A stretch of 64,000 bases of DNA from NCBI RefSeq assembly GCF_017355165.1, contig NZ_JADILK010000017.1, positions 1 through 64,000 of the forward strand, given 5' to 3'. Below the pieces are notes generated by a model. The model was not told the origin of the DNA. It worked only from the letters and a program-made list of their open reading frames with translations, and made no database searches. This DNA comes from Bacillus sp. SD075 (GTDB taxonomy: Bacteria > Bacillota > Bacilli > Bacillales > DSM-1321). Each line of letters begins with the position of its first letter. The first letter of the stretch is position 1. The translations under genes and the position numbers were made by a program. Shown piece by piece: positions 45,745-54,738 of this stretch.

Positions 45745-46134
45745 AAAGAGGCTGGGACATAACTAAATAAACCATCCTCAAAGACGAATCATTCTACGTT
45801 ATTCTACCTATTAAATATCATGCTGTTTCCGTATATTTTGTTTTATTCATCCATTCAAGCTGGAAGAACAAGTCCGTTCCATTGCGCTACAGACACTCGC
45901 TTTCCGCGGGGAGGAAGCGGAGCCTCCTCGGCAAGCCTGCGGGGTCTCAGCCTTTCCTCCATTTCCCTTAGTAGTCGATTGTCTTCCGCTCCATTACACT
46001 AGATTTTTAAAAATAGGATGCAAAAAGCAACAAAATCTATGGAAAAGAACAAATAAGACCCGATCTATCAGCCGGAAATTCCGCTTATAGTTCGGGTTTA
46101 TCGTTGACTAAATTTCTTATGTCCCAGCCTCTTT
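45745..46134. mobile_element. Non-coding element with 18-bp terminal inverted repeats
   Basis: AAAGAGGCTGGGACATAA (45745-45762) and its exact complement (46117-46134, then more T) bound about 390 bp of non-coding DNA between convergent genes. An inner pair (ACCCGA / TCGGGT near 46057-46100) and repeat copy D lie within. It could be a MITE-like insertion or a terminator whose two arms were separated by insertion of a repeat. The last T-run would still serve as a terminator arm. Confidence 0.55.
45868..46005 (-). repeat. Dispersed intergenic repeat, copy D (inverted)
   Basis: Read on the minus strand: GAGACCCCGCAGGC, GAGGAGGCTCCGC, CCGCGGAAAGCGAGTG, TCTGTAGCGCAATGGAACGG. This is the fullest match in the window to the common Bacillaceae intergenic consensus. 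Confidence 0.72.
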
Positions 46135-46147
46135 TTTTACCGTTTTC

Positions 46148-49100
46148 TTATTTGTACTTAGGAACTTCAATCGTCAATTTATAGGAATCTATTAAACTAT
46201 ACAAATTATAAATCTGTTTCACTTGTTTTGTTGCCCAGCCAATATCAGTTGCATATTGGTGTGAAGCATATCCATATTTCTCTACAGCTGTAGGATTCCA
46301 TCTCATTTTGTAAAGCGTGTCCTGGCCAGCAGAGATATATCCTTTGGCGATGAATTCGGCTCCGCCTATGATGGCCGCCTCCGGAGTGAACCAGCCTGCA
46401 TTATAGGCATATTGAGCGCCGCTGCTTACCGCCGTTCCGTCAAAGGCTCCGACTCCATACATATTATAGACCGTTTTCCCGTTCACCTTTACGCCAGTTG
46501 CTAACGGTGAGGTGCCATTCCCGGTCTCCAGCAAAGCATGTGAAATCAGGTAGATTTCATTGACCCCATATTTTTCCCCTGCCGCATTGAAGGTTGCAGC
46601 TTGGCCTTGTAGAATCCCTTTACCTGAAAGGATTCTATTATTCACTTCAGAAACGTTCATGTTGGTGACTTGGGAGAGCTTGACGAATTGGAATGACTTG
46701 ATTGGATCATTCACAAAATTATTGGGGTTGAGATTATATTCTATATCTTCCGGACTGGCATTTACCCATGTCTTGCTATAGTCCACCTCATACCAATAGT
46801 ATCCGTCAGAGCCCTTTACTTTTGATTTAATATTCATAGATTGATTATCGCTGACAGGACCTACAACCCAATAATTAGATCCAGCCCCACCCCTGACACG
46901 CCATCCGGTTCCTTTTACCGTACCTTTTGTTGAATTGATTAAAGTTAATCCATCTTCACGTATGTAGGTTTTATAGTTTTTATCCGTTTGACTATTTACG
47001 GCCATTTGAATTTCAACCATCTTTTCCATCGTAAGATTATACTCCTTATCAATCCTGATTATCGATTCATTCGAACTTCCTGGACCTTCCGGTGCATTGA
47101 CCGTTAAATATTGCGTGCTGACATATCCCGTTTTTCCATTGGCCGTGACTCTTGACCAGCCATTAGACTCTGAATACACCGTTACGGCCGTATTATTTAC
47201 AAGCTTGGCTATAATTGAAGCGGTAGCTGATGCAACAGACCGCATATTCAGATTGGAGCCATCATTCACATTTACATATTTAACTAACGTGTTCTCTACT
47301 TCCTCCGGATTCAGCTCCGGTAAAGAACCAGGCATCGTTGCTGATAGATATTGCGTATTGACATAACCCTCCCCGCCATACACTTTAACTCTTGACCAGC
47401 CATTGGATTCCGAGACTATTTCTACCTCTACACCCCTTGCCAATTTCACAATGATGGAAGCACTCTCTGCTGGCTGATTCCGCATATTCAGTGAACCCGA
47501 GCTGACATTTACATATTTCGTCATTGTTTTTTCAGGTATGGATGGTTTTGAATCCGTTCCTGGCTTTGCCGTTGAAAGATAGACAGTACTGACATATCCA
47601 TCCTTCCCATTTGCCTTGACCTTCGCCCAACCTTGGGATTCCGAATACACCGTCACTTCGGTTCCTTTGGACAGCTTTGCGACTATGCTCGCGCTTTCCG
47701 AGCCGCTTTTTCGCATATTGAGCGTCCCAGAGCTTACGTTTACATATTTCGTCGTCGTTTTTTCAGGCGTGACGGCCGTTGATTCCGTTCCTGGTTTTGT
47801 TGTCGATAGATATTTGGCACTGACATGGCCGTCTTTTCCATTTGCATTGACTTTGGCCCAGCCATTGGATTCCGAATACACCGTCACTTTCGTTCCTTTG
47901 GACAGCTTCGCGACTAAGCTGGCGCTTTCCGAGCCGCTTTTTCGCATATTGAGCGTTCCAGAGCTTACATTTACATATTTTGTTGTCGTTTTTTCAGGTG
48001 TGACAGGCGTTGATCCCGTTCCTGGCTTTGAATCAGATAGATATTTGGTGTTGACATATCCGTCCTTTCCATTAGCTTTGACTTTGGCCCAGCCATTGGA
48101 TTCCGAATAGACCGTCACTTTCGTTCCTTTTGAAAGTATGGCGACTATGCTTGCGGTAGCTTTTCCACTTTTTCGCATATTTAGTGCGCCCGTGCTCACA
48201 TTCACATACTTCGTCGTCGTTTTTGCAGGTGTGGCTGCCGTTGATCCCGATCCCGGCTTTGCAGCAGACAGATATTTGGTGCTGACATATCCGTCCTTTC
48301 CATTCGCTTTGATCTTCGCCCAGCCTTTGGATTCCGAATAGACCGTCACTTTCGTTCCTTTTGAAAGTATGGCGACTATGCTTGCGGCAGCTTTTCCACT
48401 TTTTCGCATATTTAGTGCGCCCGTGCTCACATATTTCGTTGTCGTTTTAACCGTTGCCGCAGCTTTGGTTACCGTTCCAGGCTTCGTTGCCGATAAATAA
48501 TTGGTACTGACATATCCTTCTTTTCCACTGGCTTTGATTTTCGCCCAGCCTTTCGATTCCGAATACACCGTTACCTGTGTGCCTCTTGTCAGCTTCGCGA
48601 CCAGGCCGGCACTATCACTGCCGCTTTTTCGCATATTTAGTGAACCTGTGCTCACATTCACATATTTCGTTGTCGTTTTAACCGTCGCCAAAGCTTTGGT
48701 TACCATTCCAGGCTTCATTGCCGATAGATACTTGGTACTGACATATCCTTCTTTTCCATTGGCTTTGATCTTCGCCCAGCCTTTGGATTCCGAATACACC
48801 GTCACCTGTGTACCCCTTGTAAGCTTCGCGACTATGCTGGCACTATCACTGCCGCTTTTTCGTATATTTAGTGAACCTGTGCTTACATTCACATATTTTG
48901 TTGTCGTTTTACTGGCTACTGCAGTTTTCGTTAAAGTCCCTGGCTTTGAGGCCGATAAATACTTCGTACTGACATATCCTTCTTTTCCATTGGCTTTGAT
49001 CTTCGCCCAGCCTTTAGATTCCGAATAGACCGTTACCTGTGTGCCATTTGCCAGCTTTGCAACTATGGTTGCACCTTCCGCCCCGGTTTTTCTCATATTG

Positions 49101-49243
49101 AGCGAACCGGAATTCACATGTACAAACATGACATCTTCAATATTTTGCTGTTCAGCATTTAGTGGAGCTGCAGATATTTTTTCTTCGAAAGCAACTGTAG
49201 ACAACACTGCAAAACAGAAAGTTGGTATAATTAATTTTTTCAT
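46148..49243 (-). CDS. Secreted N-acetylglucosaminidase with nine SH3b repeats (LytD-like)
   Basis: 1031 residues: signal peptide (1-26, ending ISAAP), nine SH3b modules from about 37 to 720 (each with xLNMRKSGSxxA, GTKVTVYSESKGWAKIKANGK, GYVSTKYLS), a linker, and a C-terminal glucosaminidase domain (about 850-1020; catalytic Glu probably in SHALLETGNGTSPLA, then YNMYGVGAFDG). It should cleave wall glycan strands, with the SH3b array holding it to the wall. Module four is two residues shorter (KYVSTGALN). Monocistronic, at a convergent boundary. Confidence 0.92.
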   Translation of the reverse strand: MKKLIIPTFCFAVLSTVAFEEKISAAPLNAEQQNIEDVMFVHVNSGSLNMRKTGAEGATIVAKLANGTQVTVYSESKGWAKIKANGKEGYVSTKYLSASKPGTLTKTAVASKTTTKYVNVSTGSLNIRKSGSDSASIVAKLTRGTQVTVYSESKGWAKIKANGKEGYVSTKYLSAMKPGMVTKALATVKTTTKYVNVSTGSLNMRKSGSDSAGLVAKLTRGTQVTVYSESKGWAKIKASGKEGYVSTNYLSATKPGTVTKAAATVKTTTKYVSTGALNMRKSGKAAASIVAILSKGTKVTVYSESKGWAKIKANGKDGYVSTKYLSAAKPGSGSTAATPAKTTTKYVNVSTGALNMRKSGKATASIVAILSKGTKVTVYSESNGWAKVKANGKDGYVNTKYLSDSKPGTGSTPVTPEKTTTKYVNVSSGTLNMRKSGSESASLVAKLSKGTKVTVYSESNGWAKVNANGKDGHVSAKYLSTTKPGTESTAVTPEKTTTKYVNVSSGTLNMRKSGSESASIVAKLSKGTEVTVYSESQGWAKVKANGKDGYVSTVYLSTAKPGTDSKPSIPEKTMTKYVNVSSGSLNMRNQPAESASIIVKLARGVEVEIVSESNGWSRVKVYGGEGYVNTQYLSATMPGSLPELNPEEVENTLVKYVNVNDGSNLNMRSVASATASIIAKLVNNTAVTVYSESNGWSRVTANGKTGYVSTQYLTVNAPEGPGSSNESIIRIDKEYNLTMEKMVEIQMAVNSQTDKNYKTYIREDGLTLINSTKGTVKGTGWRVRGGAGSNYWVVGPVSDNQSMNIKSKVKGSDGYYWYEVDYSKTWVNASPEDIEYNLNPNNFVNDPIKSFQFVKLSQVTNMNVSEVNNRILSGKGILQGQAATFNAAGEKYGVNEIYLISHALLETGNGTSPLATGVKVNGKTVYNMYGVGAFDGTAVSSGAQYAYNAGWFTPEAAIIGGAEFIAKGYISAGQDTLYKMRWNPTAVEKYGYASHQYATDIGWATKQVKQIYNLYSLIDSYKLTIEVPKYK
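47500..49120 (-). repeat. Tandem DNA repeats encoding SH3b modules
   Basis: Units of roughly 220-230 bp repeat with high nucleotide identity, most clearly between modules six and seven and between four and five, where long stretches such as the complement of GCCCAGCCTTTGGATTCCGA recur nearly unchanged. This points to recent duplication or gene conversion inside the gene. Confidence 0.75.
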
Positions 49244-49576
49244 CTCAATCTCCCTACTAAAGAATTATATTTTTAACATTTATTTAAATATCGGTTAAAA
49301 TTAGTATGATGATATAGGTATTTATACTCATTCATCTAAAATATATCAAATTCCTTTAGATCTACAGGGAGATGAAGAGATTTGTAACATAATAGCAAAC
49401 TGATTGAGATTTAAGTAACTAATTAGAAATATTCGCAATGAAGCTTCCGCGATAAGCCAATAATGAAAATAAAATATATTGATATAATTACTTAGTGCTC
49501 AAATTAATCCTTATGGGACGAGCATCTTTCTGCATTTACCGAATATACATAAAGGGTGAGCACCCGTTCCTTATAT

Positions 49577-49606
49577 TTGACGGATCGAGGCAATAACCTA
49601 TATAAT
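49577..49606 (+). promoter_or_regulatory. Promoter of the riboswitch transcript
   Basis: TTGACG (49577-49582), 18 bases, TATAAT (49601-49606). Transcription would begin near 49613, just before the riboswitch. The rest of 49244-49576 shows only AT-rich DNA. Confidence 0.7.
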
Positions 49607-49629
49607 TACTGTATATAACTTATAAGAAT

Positions 49630-49752
49630 CCTTCTGTTAAGGGGAGTAGCTATACAATAAAGTCGTCAGTACAGGATTGAATCCTCGGCTTTATTGGCAA
49701 CTGATTTTAGTTGTTTGCAAGACCTTGCCGATTATTTGGTGAGGTCTTTTAA
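49630..49752 (+). ncRNA. yybP-ykoY-type (manganese) riboswitch
   Basis: Conserved blocks appear in order: AAGGGGAGTAGC, AGTCGTCAGTACAGG, TTGGCAAC and GCAAGACCTTGCC, closing with GGTGAGGTC and a T-run. CAATAAAG/CTTTATTG and GACCT/AGGTC helices can form. This is the pattern of the Mn2+-sensing yybP-ykoY aptamer, recognised by eye without a covariance model. It is oriented toward the kinase-like gene at 49832. Confidence 0.72.
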
Positions 49753-49761
49753 TTTTTAATA

Positions 49762-49798
49762 GACGGTATAACCAATAATCGGTTATACCGTCTTTTTT
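49762..49798 (+). terminator. Terminator downstream of the riboswitch
   Basis: Perfect 12-bp stem GACGGTATAACC / GGTTATACCGTC, 7-nt loop, T6. It sits between aptamer and the next gene and is the likely expression platform. Confidence 0.88.
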
Positions 49799-49831
49799 AT
49801 TCGAAAAAATTGCACAATAGAGGTGAAAAGT

Positions 49832-50437
49832 ATGCAGAACTATAATGAATTAGCTCAAAGCGTTAAGATTTCCGATGATAAAAAGCATATATTGCTTGAT
49901 GCCGCCCCATCTTTATCACTAATCGGAAAAGGCCGCAGCGCATATGTATTCCGAATACAATCCACCAATAAAGCACTAAAAGTGTTTTTCCCAGATCATA
50001 CTCAAACAGCTATAACTGAAGCTGAAATATACAAAACCGTCCAATCCATCGAATACTATCCCACCCTATATGATGCGGGGGAAAATTACCTGGTTATAGA
50101 TCACATTGAAGGCAACACTCTTTTTGAATGTTTAACTTTAGGGATCCCGGTAACGGAAGAAAACATCGCGGAGATAGACCATGCGCTGCAATTGGCAAGG
50201 AAAGAGGGATTGAACCCTTCGGATATCCATTTACGAAACATCTTCATCACTTCCGAAAAAAAGGTGAAGATCATTGACGTTGCAAGGTTTAAACAAGTGA
50301 AATCCTGCAATCAGTGGCACGACTTGAAAAGTGCATTTCACCTTTTCTATTCGAAGTCATTTTTTCCGAAGAAGATCCCCAGCTTCATATTGAATTCCAT
50401 TGCAGCAATTTATAAAAAGAGATTTCTACCCATCTGA
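49832..50437 (+). CDS. Small serine/threonine kinase-like protein (YrzF type)
   Basis: 201 residues from the ATG at 49832, six bases after AGAGGTG. A minimal, degenerate protein-kinase fold: glycine loop IGKGRSAYVFRI, Lys in NKALKVFF, Glu in TEAEIYK, catalytic-loop equivalent DIHLRNIFI (HxRN, without the HRD Asp in its usual place) and KIIDVARF instead of DFG. It resembles B. subtilis YrzF and RIO/ABC1-like kinases. It follows a manganese-type riboswitch and terminator, so its expression may respond to Mn2+. Substrate unknown. Confidence 0.8.
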   Translation: MQNYNELAQSVKISDDKKHILLDAAPSLSLIGKGRSAYVFRIQSTNKALKVFFPDHTQTAITEAEIYKTVQSIEYYPTLYDAGENYLVIDHIEGNTLFECLTLGIPVTEENIAEIDHALQLARKEGLNPSDIHLRNIFITSEKKVKIIDVARFKQVKSCNQWHDLKSAFHLFYSKSFFPKKIPSFILNSIAAIYKKRFLPI

Positions 50438-50470
50438 TCATCACTATAAAAAATCACATTGGAGGCACAT

Positions 50471-50914
50471 ATGAAAAAAATAATGACCATTGCTTTACTG
50501 TCCATCCTTACATTAAGCGGATGCTCGCTTTTGGGAGAAGTCAATTCATCATTGGAGTATGCGGATAATGCGACGGAGTATGTAAATACCGTTAAGGATT
50601 TTACCAATGAGGTGCCCGCATTATCACAAGATGCCGTCACGAATGACGAAGCAAGAGCAAATCTTGAAAAAGAACTGGAATTGATGAAAACGGAGATTGA
50701 AGAATTCAATGCAACTGAACCACCCCAAATCGCTGAAGGCTTCCACGAGAAGCTCGTCAGCTCAAATCAACAGCTTTCAGAGGGCATTGAATTATATCTG
50801 AATAATATTGAAAATGGCCAGATTGACCCTAAGGCATTGGAAGACTCAGAGATTATGAAATCAATCGATAATATAACTGGATTGGCAAAACAAATTGAAG
50901 AGTTTGGTAATTAA
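50471..50914 (+). CDS. Small lipoprotein (DUF6376-like)
   Basis: 147 residues from the ATG at 50471 (TTGGAGG upstream). Lipoprotein signal (MKKIMTIALLSILTLSGC, Cys18), then an acidic, all-helical domain (LEYADNATEYVNTVKDF, NLEKELELMKTEIEEFN, LYLNNIENGQID). It looks like the Bacillus DUF6376 family, function unknown. It lies 33 bases after the kinase-like gene and may share its riboswitch-controlled transcript. Confidence 0.82.
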   Translation: MKKIMTIALLSILTLSGCSLLGEVNSSLEYADNATEYVNTVKDFTNEVPALSQDAVTNDEARANLEKELELMKTEIEEFNATEPPQIAEGFHEKLVSSNQQLSEGIELYLNNIENGQIDPKALEDSEIMKSIDNITGLAKQIEEFGN

Positions 50915-50956
50915 GCAGGCTGCAATGAATAAAAAGGAGCGGTCCGAAACAAATTA

Positions 50957-51010
50957 TTGACATGAAACCAAAAGGTTTTATATAATCGACAAAGCGAAAC
51001 CAATTGGTTT
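50957..51010 (+). promoter_or_regulatory. Promoter with two ArsR-type operators
   Basis: TTGACA (50957-50962), 18 bases, TATAAT (50981-50986). AAACCAAAAGGTTT (50965-50978) fills the spacer and AAACCAATTGGTTT (50997-51010) follows the start region. The two sites are 32 bases apart, three helical turns, both continuing TATAT. Probably bound by the ArsR regulator of the same operon. Confidence 0.75.
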
Positions 51011-51039
51011 TATATCTTTAATTAAAAAGGAGAATCAGT

Positions 51040-51468
51040 ATGGAAAATCAACATACATTACAGGATATCAAGAAGACGGTCATTCTTGAAGCACCTATCC
51101 AAAAAGTTTGGGATACAGTTTCGACTTCCGAGGGCATAGCTTCTTGGTTCATGCCTAATGATTTTCAACCGAAAGTGGGACATGAGTTCCATGTCCACTC
51201 ACCTTTTGGTCCATCTCCTTGTAAGGTAACGGAGTTAGATGCTCCACATCGGCTTTCATTCAGTTGGGATACGGACGGGTGGAGCATCTCGTTCATTTTA
51301 AAAGAAATGGATGGCAAAACGGAGTTCACCCTTATTCATGGTGGTTGGAAAGGGCCTGAAACGATTCTTCCGAAACCGAACGAAAAAAGCTCAGTCATTC
51401 GTGATAGAATGGATCATGGCTGGGAACAGATCGTTAATCAAAAACTTAAAAAGGCTGTTGAGGGCTAA
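51040..51468 (+). CDS. SRPBCC/AHSA1-family protein
   Basis: 142 residues, START-like fold of the AHSA1/YndB group (ITKKT-type start: [50 protein letters not shown]). Such proteins bind hydrophobic ligands and are frequently encoded with an ArsR regulator, as here. RBS AAGGAGAA. The stop is immediately followed by the arsR start codon. Confidence 0.88.
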   Translation: MENQHTLQDIKKTVILEAPIQKVWDTVSTSEGIASWFMPNDFQPKVGHEFHVHSPFGPSPCKVTELDAPHRLSFSWDTDGWSISFILKEMDGKTEFTLIHGGWKGPETILPKPNEKSSVIRDRMDHGWEQIVNQKLKKAVEG

Positions 51469-51840
51469 GTGGCTGCAGCAGAAAAGCATGATGTATTTCA
51501 GGCTATCGCCGACCCAACCCGCAGAAAGGTCCTGCAATTGCTCGCTGAAGGGGATTTACCCATTTCAGAAATCACCTCTCACTTTTCCATGAGCCGTACA
51601 GCGATTGCCAAGCATCTTCATATCCTTTCTGAAGCTGAATTGGTCAGTGGTCGGAAGGTAGGAAGGGAAAAACGCTTTCGGCTTCAGCCAGAACCTTTAG
51701 CGGAATTGAAACAGTGGCTTTCCTTTTACGATCAATTCTGGGATAACAAACTATCCATCCTTAAACATGTGATTGAAGGTTCAGCGGAAAATGGATTGAA
51801 AATCATCGAAAAAGAAATGGACACGGATGAACCTTCATAA
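51469..51840 (+). CDS. ArsR-family transcriptional regulator
   Basis: 123 residues, GTG start directly after the previous stop. Winged helix: FQAIADPTRRKVLQLLAEGDLPISEITSHFSMSRTAIAKHLHIL, then GREKRFRLQPEPLAELKQWL. No metal-binding Cys pair is present, placing it with the non-metal ArsR regulators that accompany AHSA1 proteins. It likely autoregulates through the AACCAA-WW-GGTT sites upstream. Confidence 0.92.
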   Translation: MAAAEKHDVFQAIADPTRRKVLQLLAEGDLPISEITSHFSMSRTAIAKHLHILSEAELVSGRKVGREKRFRLQPEPLAELKQWLSFYDQFWDNKLSILKHVIEGSAENGLKIIEKEMDTDEPS

Positions 51841-51841
51841 G

Positions 51842-51874
51842 AAAACCCCCGGCGCATTGCACCGGGGGTTTTCT
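51842..51874. terminator. Bidirectional terminator
   Basis: 11-bp perfect stem AAAACCCCCGG / CCGGGGGTTTT between convergent arsR and yhgE, with A and T tracts on either side. Confidence 0.9.
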
Positions 51875-51882
51875 TCATTAAT

Positions 51883-54738
51883 TTATGCATCCAGCTCAAC
51901 CTTGTGCGCTTTGCGCTTCCTGATGACCATCGTTAGCAATAATAATAGATTAAAGACTATGATGCATCCAGTAAGGAACACTATACTCGTTGTCAATGCA
52001 TCCGCTCCGAGACTCGTACTCATCGCCTGACGGAAGCCCATGACCGAGTATGTCATCGGTATGAACGGGTGAACATGACTGAAGAAGTTATTGGTCAGCT
52101 CCACTGGGAACATCCCTCCGCTTGCACCTAGCTGCAATACAAGGAATATCATCGCCAATAAACGACCTGGATTTCCAAATCCTACGGTCAAGAAGGTTAC
52201 GATGAACATGAAGGTAAGGGAAGTCAGTATGGAAACCCCAATGAATTGCCCCATGTTCTCGACCTGTAAATCCATTCCCCAAATCATGATCGCATCCAAC
52301 ACCAATGCAGATAGTGTCGCTTGGATGAATAGAACCGTAAATTTACTGAACCACCATGCCACTCCTGATGTTGGCCTTGTTGAAGGCAAGCCTGTCGGGA
52401 ATCCCATATTGAAGGCAATGGCTCCTACAAATAGCCCAAGGGACAATACATAAGGAGCCAATGCATGACCATAATTCGGCACGTCACTGCTTTTTTGTTC
52501 CTTAACCTGAGTCGGCTCAGCAATCATGCTGTAATTATCCTCTGTAGTTTTATTTTCACTTATTTCTTCTGCACCATCACTGAGTTTTTCAGAGAGCTCG
52601 ACCGTTCCATCTTTAAGCGAGGAAATTCCATCACCCAATTTACCGGAACCTTCAGCAAGTGCTGATGAGCCTTCATTGATCTTACCTGCGCCATCAGCAA
52701 GCTGAATGACTCCATTGCTTAAAGTAGGCAGATTGCCTGCCAATTGTTCAGTGCCTTTAACAAGTGCTGATGAGCCCTCGTTCAAGGCAGCTGAGTTGGC
52801 GTTTAGTTGATTGGCACCACTAGCCAGTTTGTTTGCCCCTTCGCCAACTTGGCTAACACCGAATGCATACTTCTCAAGACCATTCCCAAAGGAGGATGAC
52901 CCTGCTTGAAGTTGTGAAACCCCATCTACCAACTGACCAGAACCCTCAGTTAGTTTTGAAAGACCATTATTTAACGAGGAACCGCCTTGTGCTAACTGGT
53001 TGATCCCCTTCACTAATTCTGGTGTCCGTTCATTTAAACTATGTGTTGCCTCCGTTAATTGATTGCTCCCCTCAACAGCTTCATTCAAGCCGCCATTTAA
53101 TTGGGTTGCACCAGGAATCAATTGTTCTTCCAGTGCGTTCCTTATTGCCGTATATCCGTTTAACGCTGTAACGGTGTTTGGATTGACCTTATTCACCGCA
53201 TTATTTAAATTGGCCACTTGTTCCGGAAGCTGACCTAATCCATTCAATACGGGCATTACTTTATCCGTTAATTGCGTCGATAAGTCGGATACACTTGCAG
53301 CAAGAGTCGATGCAATCTGTTTTTGTGCTTCCGCCTGGTTTTGAAGTTCATTTTGAATGGCTCCGATTAATTCGGATTGTTGTTCACCGGTCAAGCTTTT
53401 GAACGCTTCCGTGTTTTGAACGGCATTGATTGTACTTTGCCCATTATTCGCAATTGTTGATTGAAGTTCGATTAAAGCCGCTTGGCTATTCTTGAGATCT
53501 TCATTAATGCCTGATACGGTACCGGACGTGCCGCTTCCTGCGGGAACCGCTTCTTGCAATTGATTTACACCGCTTTGAATGCTAGTCAGTCCTTGCTCAA
53601 GTTGACTCAGCTGTTCCTCTGCGGGCAATTGGCCATCCATTTTTTTCAGGCCGTCATTTAACGCCTCGCTTCCTTCTGCCAATTGATTGATTCCCTCATT
53701 TAAACTCTGCTGACCTGCTGCCAACTTTGGAATTCCTGTCGATTGGTCCGTCAGCTGGCTTGCATTTTGTGATAATTGATTCAACCCATCATTCAAATTC
53801 GCACTGCCTGATTGAGCTTGTGCCAAACCATTATTTAAACTTTGGGCTCCTGGAACCACTTTGGCCAGCCCAGTGGAAAGTTGGGTAGAACCTTGTATAA
53901 GTGCCTCACTATTATTAGTTAATTCCCCTGTGCCTGATGCGAGTTCGTCCGCACCCTGTTGCAACTGACCGACACCGGAAGTGTATTGCGAAATTCCCTT
54001 ATTTAATTCCGACGCGCCACTTTCAAGCTTATTTGCTCCTTCCATAAACTCGCCTACGCCAATTTGAAGTTTATCCGCTCCATCTTTAAAGGTTAAAGTG
54101 CTGGAAGCTAATTTATTCAGATTTTCTGTCACTTCTGTGTTTCCTTCATGCAGTTTTTCAGCACCGTCATCCAGTTTGGATGCCCCATCTGCTGCATCGT
54201 CCAATCCTTCTCCGATTTCATCCAGTTGGGAAAAGATCGCTTCCGCATATTCTTTTGTGACACTTTCGGCAATTTCCGTTTTCAAATTATTCGTTGCCTG
54301 TTTTCCGACCGTTTCAGAAACGAAACTTCGTCCAGGGTTCACGTCATACGTTAAATTCATTTTTTTTGGCTTATCATCCATGACGGTTGAAGCATTTTTT
54401 GAAAAGTCTTCCGGAATGGTAACGACCATATAATAGGTCCCATCATCGAATCCTTTTTTCGCCGCTTTTTCCGTTACGAAATGCCATTCTAAATCATCAT
54501 TGTCCTTCAATTGCTCGATTAGCTCATTACCGACTGATAAGGTCTTGCCCTCATATTCCGCCTTCACATCCTTATTCACGACCGCAACAGGCAATTTACC
54601 TGTATTCCCATATGGATTCCAAGCAGAACTAAGGAATAACCCCCCATAAATAATCGGGACGAACAGTAAAACGATTGCGACACCGAGCAGTTTTCGATTT
54701 GTAAGGAAAAGCTTCCATTCCTGTTTAAGCATGTTCAC
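51883..54738 (-). CDS. yhgE: YhgE/Pip-family membrane protein
   Basis: 951 residues. One membrane helix near the N-terminus (LLGVAIVLLFVPIIYGGLF), then FLSSAWNPYGNTGKLPVAVVNKD, the family's conserved block. A long Asn/Gly/Ser/Leu-rich repeat region (about 180-740) has recurring LxxGxxxLxxG heptad-like units. Five C-terminal helices form an ABC-2-like domain (LGASGGMFPVELTNNFFSHVHPFIPMTYSVMGFR). Relatives include the phage receptor Pip and EsaA of type VII secretion; no ATPase or ESX gene is nearby. It overlaps the Rrf2 gene by 4 bases, so they form an operon. Confidence 0.92.
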   Translation of the reverse strand: MNMLKQEWKLFLTNRKLLGVAIVLLFVPIIYGGLFLSSAWNPYGNTGKLPVAVVNKDVKAEYEGKTLSVGNELIEQLKDNDDLEWHFVTEKAAKKGFDDGTYYMVVTIPEDFSKNASTVMDDKPKKMNLTYDVNPGRSFVSETVGKQATNNLKTEIAESVTKEYAEAIFSQLDEIGEGLDDAADGASKLDDGAEKLHEGNTEVTENLNKLASSTLTFKDGADKLQIGVGEFMEGANKLESGASELNKGISQYTSGVGQLQQGADELASGTGELTNNSEALIQGSTQLSTGLAKVVPGAQSLNNGLAQAQSGSANLNDGLNQLSQNASQLTDQSTGIPKLAAGQQSLNEGINQLAEGSEALNDGLKKMDGQLPAEEQLSQLEQGLTSIQSGVNQLQEAVPAGSGTSGTVSGINEDLKNSQAALIELQSTIANNGQSTINAVQNTEAFKSLTGEQQSELIGAIQNELQNQAEAQKQIASTLAASVSDLSTQLTDKVMPVLNGLGQLPEQVANLNNAVNKVNPNTVTALNGYTAIRNALEEQLIPGATQLNGGLNEAVEGSNQLTEATHSLNERTPELVKGINQLAQGGSSLNNGLSKLTEGSGQLVDGVSQLQAGSSSFGNGLEKYAFGVSQVGEGANKLASGANQLNANSAALNEGSSALVKGTEQLAGNLPTLSNGVIQLADGAGKINEGSSALAEGSGKLGDGISSLKDGTVELSEKLSDGAEEISENKTTEDNYSMIAEPTQVKEQKSSDVPNYGHALAPYVLSLGLFVGAIAFNMGFPTGLPSTRPTSGVAWWFSKFTVLFIQATLSALVLDAIMIWGMDLQVENMGQFIGVSILTSLTFMFIVTFLTVGFGNPGRLLAMIFLVLQLGASGGMFPVELTNNFFSHVHPFIPMTYSVMGFRQAMSTSLGADALTTSIVFLTGCIIVFNLLLLLTMVIRKRKAHKVELDA

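Noticed and set aside
47097..49028. Several long plus-strand open frames opposite the SH3b repeats
   Set aside because: They mirror the repetitive glucosaminidase gene, lack RBS and repeat only because the gene does.
46000..49243. CRISPR-like regular repeats
   Set aside because: Units are about 220 bp, coding and contiguous, without spacers.
52605..54200. Repetitive DNA in yhgE considered as a separate repeat element
   Set aside because: It is explained by the degenerate LxxG-type coding repeats of YhgE/Pip proteins.
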